From positions 4,216,001 through 4,280,000 of the forward strand of contig NZ_CP009281.1 of assembly GCF_000758585.1 (NCBI RefSeq): a stretch of 64,000 nucleotides of DNA, given 5' to 3'. Positions 9,288 through 18,599 of this stretch are shown here, piece by piece; position 1 is the first letter of the stretch; every line of letters begins with the position of its first letter. Position numbers and translations under genes: made by a program. Under the pieces are notes generated by a model. It made no database searches. It saw nothing but the letters and a program-made list of their open reading frames with translations, and was not told where the DNA came from. This DNA is from Paenibacillus sp. FSL R5-0345 (lineage in GTDB: Bacteria > Bacillota > Bacilli > Paenibacillales > Paenibacillaceae).

Positions 9288-10895
9288 ATGCAGATGATCA
9301 TAGTAGACGACGAAGCACACTGGGTAGATAATCTTTCCATGACTAAACCCTGGCATACGCTAGGAATTGAACAGGTGCATAAAGCTTATTCCGCACGTGA
9401 AGCGCTGCAAATTATCGATACGCATCCCATTGATATAGTGATCTCAGATATCCAAATGCCAGAAATGACAGGAATTGAATTGATTGAACGAATAAGAAAA
9501 CACAATAAAAAAATAAAGTGTATTATATTATCCGGTCATTCAGAATTTGATTATGCCAAAAAAGCACTACAAAATAAGACCGTGGATTACTTGCTTAAAC
9601 CGCCTACTGATGATGAATTGCTCGGAGCAGTTAAAAATGCGATCAATCAATTAAACGCAGAATGGGAGCTCATAAGTTCACTTAAGCGGACCCAGTTTAC
9701 CCTTCGGGAGAATCTTCCGGTTTTACGGGGGCGATTACTCCTGGATGCCTTACAAGGACATCGATTTCAAGCCGGTGAATGGGAACGGAAGCTTGTGAGT
9801 TACGATCTGCCCTTCCAATCCGGAGAAGCCGCTTTAATGCTTGTACGAATGGAAGAAGAATTCGGAGAATTTGATAACACAGATCAAACCTTGATCGAAT
9901 ATGCGATCATTAATATGGCTGAAGAAATTATGGGAGAATTCATGGAGGTCTGGGGGGTTAAGGAAGAACATGGTTACCTTGTGTTTCTGCTTCAGCTTAA
10001 AGATCAAGGAACCGATCTTGAAAAAGAATCCATATTAGAGAAGCTTTCTTTACAACTTCAGTATAAGGTTAAGCAATTTCTGAAAGGTTCACTCTCCATT
10101 GTAATCACGGAGTGGTTCAAATTCCCTGAGCAGCTGTCGACTCGTTTCCAGCAAGCTTCATCTTCTTTCCGTCAAATTGTCGGGGATGAGCGTGAATTCA
10201 TTATGCGCGTTAGTGACTTGGAGCTTCCTTCAGTGCATGGCCCCTTAGATGCTCTTTATACCCCTCCCACTTTGATTCATCTACTGGAGAGTGGACATTG
10301 GGATGCGGCTGAAGAAAAATTGCTTGCCGTCTGTGCCGAGCTGGATGAGAAATGGTCTGAATCCTGGGAGCATTGCATGGAGGCTGGCTTTTTAATTACT
10401 GCCTCTTTCACGAATCTCGCACATCGTAACGGTCATACATTGGCAAACTTAATGGGGACCGATATCGAAGCGTTGCAGAGCGGGGATGCTTTTTCCAGCA
10501 TTAGTAAACTAAGAAAATGGTCTCTAAGTGTTCTGGCCCAGCTAAAAGAAGGAACATCCAACGAAATTAAAGACATTCGTTCCGAATATGTAAAGAAAAT
10601 TCAAGATTATACGGATAAGAACTTGCATGATGATGTATCATTACGTGTTCTAGCTGACCATGTAAATCTCCATCCGACACATTTATCAAAAATCTATAAG
10701 ATTGAAACGGGTGAAGGAATCAGCGATTATATCTCGCGCTTGCGGATGGATCGTGCCTGTCATAAGCTGAAGACCACCACTAAAAAAGTCTATGAAATCA
10801 GCATGGAGATTGGATATATGGACCCTGCTTATTTTATCAAAGTATTCAAACGGCAGTTTGGGGTAACACCGCAGGAATATAGAGACACAAAATAA
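9288..10895 (+). CDS. YesN-like response regulator with AraC DNA-binding domain
   Basis: This is a 535-residue regulator with an N-terminal receiver domain (acidic patch DDE at 7-9, phosphoacceptor Asp54 in VISDIQMP, KPP switch lysine near residue 104). A long middle region of unknown fold follows, then a C-terminal AraC double helix-turn-helix (about 430-530) ending in the family signature GYMDPAYFIKVFKRQFGVTP. It is coupled to the kinase gene and stands directly before the solute-binding lipoprotein. By family precedent it activates both the downstream lipoprotein gene and the divergent permease pair in response to an oligosaccharide. Confidence 0.93.
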   Translation: MQMIIVDDEAHWVDNLSMTKPWHTLGIEQVHKAYSAREALQIIDTHPIDIVISDIQMPEMTGIELIERIRKHNKKIKCIILSGHSEFDYAKKALQNKTVDYLLKPPTDDELLGAVKNAINQLNAEWELISSLKRTQFTLRENLPVLRGRLLLDALQGHRFQAGEWERKLVSYDLPFQSGEAALMLVRMEEEFGEFDNTDQTLIEYAIINMAEEIMGEFMEVWGVKEEHGYLVFLLQLKDQGTDLEKESILEKLSLQLQYKVKQFLKGSLSIVITEWFKFPEQLSTRFQQASSSFRQIVGDEREFIMRVSDLELPSVHGPLDALYTPPTLIHLLESGHWDAAEEKLLAVCAELDEKWSESWEHCMEAGFLITASFTNLAHRNGHTLANLMGTDIEALQSGDAFSSISKLRKWSLSVLAQLKEGTSNEIKDIRSEYVKKIQDYTDKNLHDDVSLRVLADHVNLHPTHLSKIYKIETGEGISDYISRLRMDRACHKLKTTTKKVYEISMEIGYMDPAYFIKVFKRQFGVTPQEYRDTK

Positions 10896-11004
10896 AGAGC
10901 ATGATAGAGTCCTATCAAAACTAAAAATCTCATATAGATGACATCCCCGACAAGTTGTTAAAGTTACACTTGTAAAGATCATACACAGTAGGGGGAATTG
11001 AAGA

Positions 11005-12684
11005 ATGATCAAGTTCAAGAAAATGTGGTCGCTTCTCACGGTCACAGCACTTATCACTCTCACAGCATGTGGCAGTAGCGGCACATCTAATGAGAACGCC
11101 AAAAATGGTAACGCTACCAATAATACCCAATCCGAAGCAGATGCTGCTTTCGCAAAAGGCAAATACGATCCACCAATCGAGTTCAGTGCCGTATTGATGC
11201 CTAAGAAGTATGTTCAAGGTGATACCAAAGAAAACAACGTTCACGATCGCTGGATGCTTGAAACATTGGGTATGAAGCATAAAGATACTTGGTATCCTGC
11301 AAATGACGATCAATACAGACAAAAGCTTCAACTTGCCATTGCTTCCGGCGAAAAGCTTCCTGATTTCGTTTTTGCACCAACTAACGCAGTATTGACCAAT
11401 CAGCTTATTGATTCCGGTCAGTTCATCGCTATTGATGAGTTATTTGATAAGTATGCCAACAAAATTCTGAAAGATCACGTTGCAGCACATCCAGAACTTT
11501 GGTACCCATTCACTAAAGACGGCAAGAAGTATAATCTGCCGATCCTTGAATATACCGACAATGATGATACGCTCTTGTGGTTGCGTGAAGACTGGATGGA
11601 AAAGCTGAACCTTGAAGCGCCTAAGACCATCGCTGATCTTGAGAACATCATGGACAAATTCAAAAACGAAAACCCTGATGGCTTAGCACCTAAAGATGTG
11701 TACCCGCTTGCAATTTCTTTGAAAAACAATACAAATACCTGGATGGGCCAACTCGACTGGTTATTCGGGGCATACGGTACGATTGAGGAACAATGGAACA
11801 AAGACAAAGACGGCAATCTAGAATACGGTTCCATTAACCCAGGTGCTAAGCAAGCACTCGCGAAGCTTAGCGAATGGATGGATAAAGGCTATATTCACAC
11901 GGACTCCGCTCTTTGGGATGAAGGTAAATCTGCTGAGAGCTTCACGAAAGGTGCAGCTGGTATTCTGCCAGGCGCCAACTGGGTTCCAGACTGGCCCGCT
12001 CCCGACCTTATGAAGAATGTACCTGGTGCGAAGATTAAAGGTTATCCGGTTCCAGCAGGACCCGATGGTTTGATTGGAACCAAATGGCAGAATTCCGGTG
12101 TAAACGCTAGTATCATGATTAACAAGGATGCTAAGCACCCTGAAGCGATTTTCTTGTACTATAACTACTTGCTTGATAACCTAGCTAACCCGGCTGCAGG
12201 CAGTCAATATGAATATGGCTTTGCTAAAGGTTACGACTGGGATATGATTGATGGACAACCTACAAGTGATAAAGACAAGATTAAAGACTTCTCCAATGAA
12301 TTCCCATTCTTAACAGGTCCGGCCCGTATTCCTGATCTGTTTATGAAGACTTTGGTTAAACTTGCTGATGGCGAGACACCTGTAACACCTTATGAAAAAC
12401 AAATGGCAGAGTTCCGTAAACCAGAAAACTGGGCGGCAGGAAAAGTTGTTATGTCGCAGTTAGACGTCCGTAAACAAAACTACTTTACTGGTGCTGCTAC
12501 ACCAACAATGGTTTCTAAATGGAACCTGCTTCGTCAGTCCGAAATGGAAACTTTCAACAAAATTATTTATGGCAAACTGCCAGTAGACTCTTTTGACCAA
12601 TTCGTTGCCAATTGGAAATCCAATGGCGGTGACCAAATCACCAAAGAAGTTAACGAATGGTTCAAGTCTGTATCCGCGCAATAA
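11005..12684 (+). CDS. LplA-like extracellular solute-binding lipoprotein
   Basis: This is the substrate-capture subunit of the CUT1 importer, with 559 residues. The signal peptide (residues 1-21) ends in the lipobox LTAC with the lipidated Cys22, followed by a Gly/Ser/Asn-rich linker. The rest is a large two-lobed type-1 binding protein of the LplA/YtcQ group (for example LWLREDWMEKLNLEAPKT and a PAGPDG loop). AGGGGG lies ahead of the ATG. It is separated from the regulator gene by 109 bp, so it may have its own promoter. Unlike the common order, its two permeases are on the opposite strand at 5.5-7.3 kb. The substrate is not deducible. Confidence 0.92.
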   Translation: MIKFKKMWSLLTVTALITLTACGSSGTSNENAKNGNATNNTQSEADAAFAKGKYDPPIEFSAVLMPKKYVQGDTKENNVHDRWMLETLGMKHKDTWYPANDDQYRQKLQLAIASGEKLPDFVFAPTNAVLTNQLIDSGQFIAIDELFDKYANKILKDHVAAHPELWYPFTKDGKKYNLPILEYTDNDDTLLWLREDWMEKLNLEAPKTIADLENIMDKFKNENPDGLAPKDVYPLAISLKNNTNTWMGQLDWLFGAYGTIEEQWNKDKDGNLEYGSINPGAKQALAKLSEWMDKGYIHTDSALWDEGKSAESFTKGAAGILPGANWVPDWPAPDLMKNVPGAKIKGYPVPAGPDGLIGTKWQNSGVNASIMINKDAKHPEAIFLYYNYLLDNLANPAAGSQYEYGFAKGYDWDMIDGQPTSDKDKIKDFSNEFPFLTGPARIPDLFMKTLVKLADGETPVTPYEKQMAEFRKPENWAAGKVVMSQLDVRKQNYFTGAATPTMVSKWNLLRQSEMETFNKIIYGKLPVDSFDQFVANWKSNGGDQITKEVNEWFKSVSAQ

Positions 12685-12701
12685 GCTTTCACAAGCATAG
12701 C

Positions 12702-12740
12702 AACAAGCAGGAGCGTTCATTCGCTCCTGCTTGTTTTTTT
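12702..12740 (+). terminator. Intrinsic terminator after the binding-protein gene
   Basis: A perfect 14-bp stem AACAAGCAGGAGCG/CGCTCCTGCTTGTT with a short loop is followed by a run of T. It lies about 20 bp after the stop codon at 12684. Confidence 0.95.
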
Positions 12741-12800
12741 ATATAATTCGCACGCCTCTGGTAAAATAGCCAGATTGCCGCTCCCTTTTGGAAGAACACT

Positions 12801-13907
12801 TCATGGTTGCTTTTGATAGATTACCCCATTTGTCGTCCATCTGTCACATAACTGTTCTCCCTTAATAATAAGGCATTCCCCATCAAGCCTAATAATTACT
12901 GGCAAGTCATGGATATAAAATTCCGAGCCTGATTTGGGCACTAACTTCTTTTTAGAACCATCTGGAGTAATAATATGCCCCTCAACCAATTGAAGCTGCT
13001 CATTTATTTCCTCACATCTGTAAGTACCATATGGCATTGTAAAGCCGCAAAAAGGTAAATAATTGATACCCAGAAAATTTAGTTGCGAATCAACATAGTC
13101 TTCCCATCTACTCTCTGAAATTTCCAACGAAAGTTTACTTATAGGAGCTGAGTCGAAAAGCTTTCTTGCATATCTACCGTAATCTCTTAAGAACATCTTA
13201 TAGCCTTCCGCCCCTGGAGGACGATTTCTATAGTATGGTTGATGATTGTCTCTTTCCCAAATTCGCTCCAAAAATGCAGTTCCTCGACTCTTTGCAAGAT
13301 AATCAATCGTGTCATCCGTATTATTCCTGTACATGTAAATCAATGAGGGTTGAAGCGGGGATATAATCTTATAAATTGCTTCGATAAATGACTGAAGCTG
13401 GATGAATGGTGCGTCAGCTAAGATAAAGGTGTATATTTGGAATTGAAAAATACAACTGTCCAAGATTACAATTTGATTGGAGTGGAGTTGTTTCTTTACG
13501 AAATGCTCCCACTTTTCAATGGCCACTTGTTTATAACGTTCCAAGTCGAAGTTCCATACATCATATCTTTTTAATTCCGTAAACGCATCACTACCTAAGT
13601 ATTCTTGATAATTCCACTCTACTTCTAGCAGATCAATTCCAATGCCACGCTTTCGTTTAATGAGAAGCTGCTCCAATATCGGAACTGTATGGGGATAACT
13701 AGCGATAAATTCTAGATACTCTTCATTCTCCATATATGCTTCATAAAAAAATAAAGTTGGGTGAGGTCTCGCTACTTCGTGAATCCATCTAGCCTGCTCG
13801 CCATTTTGCTCTAATTGTTGAAATAATATTCCTGCATTAGTTGATTTGCCTGTTGAAGGAAGCCCCTCCATCAAAATCAACCGGGATTGATTGAGTGTTC
13901 GTGGCAT
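12801..13907 (-). CDS. P-loop kinase-like protein of unknown function
   Basis: This is a 368-residue soluble protein. A Walker A motif GLPSTGKST is at about residues 15-23 directly after a beta-strand, as in small-molecule and nucleotide kinases of the thymidylate kinase/adenylate kinase superfamily. A hydrophobic strand ending in Asp (IVILDSCIFQ, about residues 146-155) is a candidate Walker B. The C-terminal third (from about 275) is rich in beta-type sequence and may be a separate small domain. GGAGT lies seven bases before the ATG. It is transcribed divergently from the CDP-alcohol phosphatidyltransferase gene, about 60 bp away. I recognise the fold but no substrate; a function in nucleotide or sugar phosphorylation is only a guess. 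Confidence 0.65.
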   Translation of the reverse strand: MPRTLNQSRLILMEGLPSTGKSTNAGILFQQLEQNGEQARWIHEVARPHPTLFFYEAYMENEEYLEFIASYPHTVPILEQLLIKRKRGIGIDLLEVEWNYQEYLGSDAFTELKRYDVWNFDLERYKQVAIEKWEHFVKKQLHSNQIVILDSCIFQFQIYTFILADAPFIQLQSFIEAIYKIISPLQPSLIYMYRNNTDDTIDYLAKSRGTAFLERIWERDNHQPYYRNRPPGAEGYKMFLRDYGRYARKLFDSAPISKLSLEISESRWEDYVDSQLNFLGINYLPFCGFTMPYGTYRCEEINEQLQLVEGHIITPDGSKKKLVPKSGSEFYIHDLPVIIRLDGECLIIKGEQLCDRWTTNGVIYQKQP

Positions 13908-13968
13908 AATGAGTACTCCTCGGTTCCTTAAGTCTTCCCATAATATGTAAACAAAGGTGGGGTTGAGA

Positions 13969-14502
13969 TTGAAGCTTGTGCCTAACTATATCACGCTTAG
14001 CAGAATCATTTTGGCAATAATGCTGTTATTCTTCAAGCCGTTAAGTTCGGTCTTCCTTATTATTTATGTCCTTTGCGGAATCACCGATCTGATCGATGGA
14101 CCTATTGCAAGAATGACGAACACAACAAGTAGTCTTGGTGCAAAGCTAGATTCTGCAGCCGACACAATACTGATAGCTGTCACTTTATTTACATTGTATC
14201 CGTTTCTCGGACTTACACATGTAATCATCTTCTGGATCTTCATGATCGCTGTCATCCGTATAACATCGATAGGGGTTGCCCTCCGAAGATTCAAAACTTA
14301 CGCAAGCCTTCACACCTATGGCAATAAACTGACCGGGCTCCTCTTATTTATAACTCCTCTATGGCTTCTCCACATCGATCACTCCATTTGGAATGTCTTT
14401 GTATGTATCATTGCTACCATATCCGCCGTGGAGGAATTCATCATCCAATTCACTTCAAAACAATTAAAGTTAGACCGAAAAGGATTGTTTATTAAAAATT
14501 GA
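13969..14502 (+). CDS. CDP-alcohol phosphatidyltransferase family membrane protein
   Basis: This is an integral membrane enzyme that transfers a phosphatidyl group from CDP-diacylglycerol to an alcohol (phosphatidylglycerophosphate or cardiolipin-type synthesis). The full catalytic pattern D-x2-D-G-x2-A-R-x8-G-x3-D-x3-D is present (DLIDGPIAR, then GAKLDSAAD). There are about five or six membrane helices in 178 residues. I prefer the TTG at 13969, giving MKLVPNYITLSR, because GGTGGGG lies eight bases upstream and the result aligns with the PgsA-type opening (LPNxITLxR). A GTG at 13957 would overlap the ribosome binding site. It ends only four bases from the convergent DUF1349 gene. The acceptor alcohol is not known. 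Confidence 0.85.
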   Translation: MKLVPNYITLSRIILAIMLLFFKPLSSVFLIIYVLCGITDLIDGPIARMTNTTSSLGAKLDSAADTILIAVTLFTLYPFLGLTHVIIFWIFMIAVIRITSIGVALRRFKTYASLHTYGNKLTGLLLFITPLWLLHIDHSIWNVFVCIIATISAVEEFIIQFTSKQLKLDRKGLFIKN

Positions 14503-14506
14503 TTCA

Positions 14507-15103
14507 TTAGAAGCGGCTTTCAGCCTTCGATTCCGACAAGCTCAAATAATCAAACTTCACTGAACAGCCTTCACCTTGCGGGGATTGCGCGACTACACCT
14601 GCTACGCATTCAGCACCTTTATTCATTCCAAAATATCGGATAAGTTTCCAATCCGCACCGTCCTCTGAATAAGAAAAGGTGACACACTGATTTTGCTTGG
14701 TCATACGCAAATAAGGATTGTCTACAGCAACTTGTACGGAGTTACAATCATCTGACATCCCTTCTCTTGTCACCACAGACACGATTATGGGACACTGTCC
14801 GTCGAATTCAAAACAAATCTTGGCCCAGTTATAATGGTCCATCATAAACATTAGGCAGCCTGAATCATATTTATGCCGCATATCGACACTAATTCTGGTT
14901 GTCATTTCAAAGGAAGCTCCTACAGGTGTGGATAAGAATGGTGCTGAGCTCGCGATATGTTTACCTGCCGGGTCTTGAAAAAAATCTGATTCAGGAGGTG
15001 CAATTATTGTAAGCTCATCTAAGTCTGTAAACTCCCAGCGCTCAGGACGATTCATCCAGCTCAGTTGGTTTCTTGTTTCATTTACAAATAAGTTTAAAGT
15101 CAT
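14507..15103 (-). CDS. DUF1349 (YesU-like) concanavalin-type protein
   Basis: This is a cytoplasmic protein of 198 residues with the jelly-roll fold of the DUF1349 family (YesU, 'regulation of enolase 1'). It has typical stretches such as WEFTDLDELTIIAPPESDFFQDP and FSYSEDGADWKLIRYFG. These proteins often sit near sugar-utilisation genes and may bind carbohydrates, but no activity is established. The ATG at 15103 (MTLNLF) follows TAGGAGAA. A longer frame from 15160 has no ribosome binding site and gives an arginine-rich leader unlike the family. It is convergent with the phosphatidyltransferase gene. Confidence 0.8.
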   Translation of the reverse strand: MTLNLFVNETRNQLSWMNRPERWEFTDLDELTIIAPPESDFFQDPAGKHIASSAPFLSTPVGASFEMTTRISVDMRHKYDSGCLMFMMDHYNWAKICFEFDGQCPIIVSVVTREGMSDDCNSVQVAVDNPYLRMTKQNQCVTFSYSEDGADWKLIRYFGMNKGAECVAGVVAQSPQGEGCSVKFDYLSLSESKAESRF

Positions 15104-15264
15104 TCTTCTTCTCCTATCGTCAATGATTTTCTGACATTCCCCATGCCTATTTCCTCTCACCTACAATTTTTCCTTTCTTTGTAATCATGCCAGATCGTTT
15201 TTATTTTTACAATCTCCTAAGGGATAATAGTGAAATAATCACATAATTTTCTAAATAAAATACC

Positions 15265-15291
15265 AAAAAGGACAACTCCAAGGAGTTACCC
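15265..15291 (-). terminator. Intrinsic terminator after the hybrid kinase gene
   Basis: Read on the minus strand, a compact stem AACTCC-TT-GGAGTT with extra flanking pairs is followed by five T. It lies about 12 bp after the hybrid kinase stop. Confidence 0.75.
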
Positions 15292-15302
15292 TATGATCAC
15301 AG

Positions 15303-18300
15303 TCAACCCTCATCAGGAATGATAAAAGACACCGTAGTCCCCACACCAGGAATACTTTTTATTTGTAAGCCAATTCCATATAATTGAATCAATCTTCTAT
15401 CCGTATTAAGCAGCCCAATGCCTTGGTTCTTATAGCTTTTTGGATTTAATAGCTTGCTGACTTGTGCTTCGTCCATTCCCATCCCTGTATCTACAACGTT
15501 AAAATGGACAGCATCCGCACGTGTCTCAATGTGAATACGCAGTGTTCCACCTTTAGCCCGACTCAAAACGCCATGTCGAACAGCATTCTCAACTAGTGGT
15601 TGAATCGTAAGCGGAGGAATTAACATTTCCAGATTCGCATCTACTTCCCATTCCACATGGAGCCTCTCCTCGAAACGCTGCTGCTGGATATATACGTAAT
15701 TCTCAACCAGTTCAAGCTCCTGTGACAGCGTAACGAGCTTGCCTGCATTTAAGAAGTCAAAACTAATGCGCAGATAAGTTGTGAACGCATCTGATAACTC
15801 TCTCATTTTGGCAGTGTCAAAGTCGCTTAAAGACATGATCGAATTCAGTGTATTGAAAAGAAAGTGCGGATGGATCTGCGCTTGTAAATAAGCACCCTCC
15901 ATCCTCAACCGATCATTAACCGCTCGCTTCATAGATGAAAGGGACAGGGCGCGATACTTCAACTCCATAGCATCTACCGGCTTGGTGACATAATCATTTG
16001 CTCCAGCCAAGAAACCCGCATAAACATCCTCCCGCTCACTACGAGCGGTCAGTAGAATAATAGGTAATTCATACATCGTGAACCGCTCACGAATCAATCT
16101 TGTCAATTCATAACCAGACATACCCGGCATCATCACATCCGTGATGATCAAATCAAATCGATCATGGTTTAATTTATCCAGCGCTTCACGTGCAGAAGTC
16201 GCAGTAACCATCTGATAGGTTCCATCTGACAAAATATTTTGCAAAACTTTTAGATTAACCGAATCATCGTCAACCGCCAGAACACGTATAACATCAGAGT
16301 CTGGATCAAGCTTTGTGAGTGGCTCTTCTTCCTTCGTCGAATATGTGGCAGCTACCATAGCAGACGTCTCAGCAGTTATCCATGCGCTGAATGGTGACAA
16401 TGTTTCCGTATCCTTCTCTAGTTGTGCATTCGAAACGGATGATTGAACACTCTCATCTACTACAGGTAATTTGAAGCTGAACTTACTACCTTGACCCGGC
16501 TGCGATTGCAACAATAATTCACTACCGTGTAGTTCGACCAGCTCCTTACAGATACTAAGTCCCAGACCGATACCACCCTCGCCATAAGCCCCTTGTTCAT
16601 AACGCATAAAAACACGCTTTTTCAGTGACTCATCCATACCTATTCCTGTATCTGTGACACGGATCCATACGTGCCCTCCCACTTGCTCTGCTACTAGTTC
16701 AACCTTCCCCTGTTCGGTATACTTAAGCGCATTATGAACTAGATTTATCAGAATCTGAACTAATCGCTCCTCATCAGCATACACACACGGCAAATTCTCA
16801 TCGATATCCATGCTAAGCTCCACCTTTGTTCCACCGGTAAGGAAGCGTAACATATCTAGCACACCCTCCGCCAAGGACCTTACTTGCACGGCTTTTATAT
16901 TCATCACAATCCGTTTATCCTGCAATCTCACCACATCAAGCAAATCATTCAACATGAGCGACATCCGCCGACTGACCATAATTAGCAGTTCCATGTCACG
17001 TTGACTTTCTTCATCCAGCACATGTTTTTTCCTCGTTAACACGCTCTGGGCAATATTCATAATCCCATGCAGGGGAGTCCGTAGTTCATGTGACGTATTC
17101 GCCAGAAAACGGTCCTTTAATTTATTTGCCTCTGCTAATTGAGCGTTTAATAACACATTTTGATGGGATTGATGAAAGTATCTTCTAAACCAATAAGCTG
17201 AAAAAGTGGCTAGTGCAGCAATTAAATCTATCGGATAAAACATAAATTGTGAGGTTCCTGCGTAATAAATAGAAGCCCATAATATATTGTTTAACACAGC
17301 AAGCACTGAGCATAATAAAAATAATGCACCCTCAGCACGAATAAATACCATCTTCATAAAATAATAAGCCGTCCAACATACTGGAACGTAATACAGGATC
17401 ATATAGACCCCTTTTTCGATCGAATATAGCACGGTATCATCTGGACCAAAGATTATAAATAGGGTAAAACCGAGAAGTGAGAGGATATAACTATAAAAGG
17501 CCTTACCTTTTCGCAGATTCCCATAGAGCTCTCTACCCATCAGGAATAGGAACAAGCAGAATCCTATATACGAAAGCACCTTTAGCTTCAACGTCCAGAT
17601 AAAATCAACCTGAAGAAACCGGAACAATAATCCGTTATGTTCAACTCCAATGGATACAGCCGCTGCAACCATCATGGAGAAGAAAATAATCAATTCTGTT
17701 TTTCGCACATCCATCAAATAAATGATCAATAAATACAATCCATGTAATAGAAGCAGTACCCCTACGATTAGCTGCAAGCCAATGGAATTCCAGTAAACGG
17801 TGTCCACTTCATGTTGAATGCCAAACTCCACGGATCGTACAATGCCTCCTTTTAACGGAGACTCAAAATTTGAAGCCCGAACAAACAGATCCACTTCGTG
17901 CTGATCTATAGGTGCATAACTAATCAGGAATGACTTCTTCACAGAGACATGGCCTTCCTTATCATTAGATAACACACCAAACCGTGAGAGAACCGTTCCA
18001 TTAATCTCCACTTCAGAAGCCGTATAGATGGATTGGAACCAAAAGCTAAGTGGCTCAGATAAGGGTCGATCCAGCAGAATTCGCAAATGATACGTTCCGT
18101 ATCCATATGCTTTTTTTTGTTCTTCAGGCTTGAATATAGCATTCCAGTTACCCGGAACTTGTAGCCTCTGTCCCCCAGAAACACTATCAATGTTGGCGTT
18201 ATTCACCCATTGTTCAGGATAAAACTCCCATTCTCCATCCAGCGGAAAGGAGCTAATTGATTCAATGTCCACCCCGCGTAAATCTAGCACACCTTGCTTC

Positions 18301-18425
18301 ACAGTTGGTGGATTGGACAACGAAAAATGATTATGCCAACCCCAGCGCACCACAAGCAACAAACCTATAAATACTACTATGTATAACATATGACTTAACT
18401 TAATTTTATTCTCCGAAGTTCTCAT
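15303..18425 (-). CDS. Hybrid sensor kinase with 7TMR-DISM input and two kinase cores
   Basis: This is a 1040-residue membrane signalling protein. A first membrane helix (about 14-33) precedes an extracellular galactose-binding-like 7TMR-DISM domain (about 40-205), then seven membrane helices (about 212-415). Next comes a HisKA dimerisation helix with phosphoacceptor His446 in SHELRTP and a HATPase_c domain (about 549-656). A receiver domain (about 713-828, Asp763 in LIITDVMMPG) follows. The protein ends in a second, LytS/YesM-type kinase core (HPHFLFN with His854; HATPase about 940-1037 with NAVRHG). I choose the ATG at 18425, five bases after GAGG, over a TTG at 18446. It stands alone between terminators with no partner regulator beside it. 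The ligand is unknown, perhaps a sugar. Confidence 0.9.
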   Translation of the reverse strand: MRTSENKIKLSHMLYIVVFIGLLLVVRWGWHNHFSLSNPPTVKQGVLDLRGVDIESISSFPLDGEWEFYPEQWVNNANIDSVSGGQRLQVPGNWNAIFKPEEQKKAYGYGTYHLRILLDRPLSEPLSFWFQSIYTASEVEINGTVLSRFGVLSNDKEGHVSVKKSFLISYAPIDQHEVDLFVRASNFESPLKGGIVRSVEFGIQHEVDTVYWNSIGLQLIVGVLLLLHGLYLLIIYLMDVRKTELIIFFSMMVAAAVSIGVEHNGLLFRFLQVDFIWTLKLKVLSYIGFCLFLFLMGRELYGNLRKGKAFYSYILSLLGFTLFIIFGPDDTVLYSIEKGVYMILYYVPVCWTAYYFMKMVFIRAEGALFLLCSVLAVLNNILWASIYYAGTSQFMFYPIDLIAALATFSAYWFRRYFHQSHQNVLLNAQLAEANKLKDRFLANTSHELRTPLHGIMNIAQSVLTRKKHVLDEESQRDMELLIMVSRRMSLMLNDLLDVVRLQDKRIVMNIKAVQVRSLAEGVLDMLRFLTGGTKVELSMDIDENLPCVYADEERLVQILINLVHNALKYTEQGKVELVAEQVGGHVWIRVTDTGIGMDESLKKRVFMRYEQGAYGEGGIGLGLSICKELVELHGSELLLQSQPGQGSKFSFKLPVVDESVQSSVSNAQLEKDTETLSPFSAWITAETSAMVAATYSTKEEEPLTKLDPDSDVIRVLAVDDDSVNLKVLQNILSDGTYQMVTATSAREALDKLNHDRFDLIITDVMMPGMSGYELTRLIRERFTMYELPIILLTARSEREDVYAGFLAGANDYVTKPVDAMELKYRALSLSSMKRAVNDRLRMEGAYLQAQIHPHFLFNTLNSIMSLSDFDTAKMRELSDAFTTYLRISFDFLNAGKLVTLSQELELVENYVYIQQQRFEERLHVEWEVDANLEMLIPPLTIQPLVENAVRHGVLSRAKGGTLRIHIETRADAVHFNVVDTGMGMDEAQVSKLLNPKSYKNQGIGLLNTDRRLIQLYGIGLQIKSIPGVGTTVSFIIPDEG

Positions 18426-18550
18426 GCACGCCTCATTCTTCGACAAAATTTAATAGTCCTATATCCCCATCTTCCACTATTGAACATTATAGTCTGATTA
18501 TACTATATTATGAGGTCTGTTGAAGTAAGGAATACAAGGATCAAAGAACA

Positions 18551-18590
18551 AAAAAAAGAAACTCCAAATTGATCGAAGTTTCCTTTTTTT
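18551..18590 (-). terminator. Probable terminator after the ankyrin lipoprotein gene
   Basis: An imperfect stem (GAAACT paired with AGTTTC, with further weak pairs) is flanked by a run of seven A and a run of seven T. It lies just past the stop at 18600. It could work on both strands. Confidence 0.6.
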
Positions 18591-18599
18591 CTCCATACA

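Noticed and set aside
10686..11331. Long minus-strand ORFs over the regulator/binding-protein junction
   Set aside because: They are antisense to well-supported genes, have no ribosome binding sites and show no recognisable domains.
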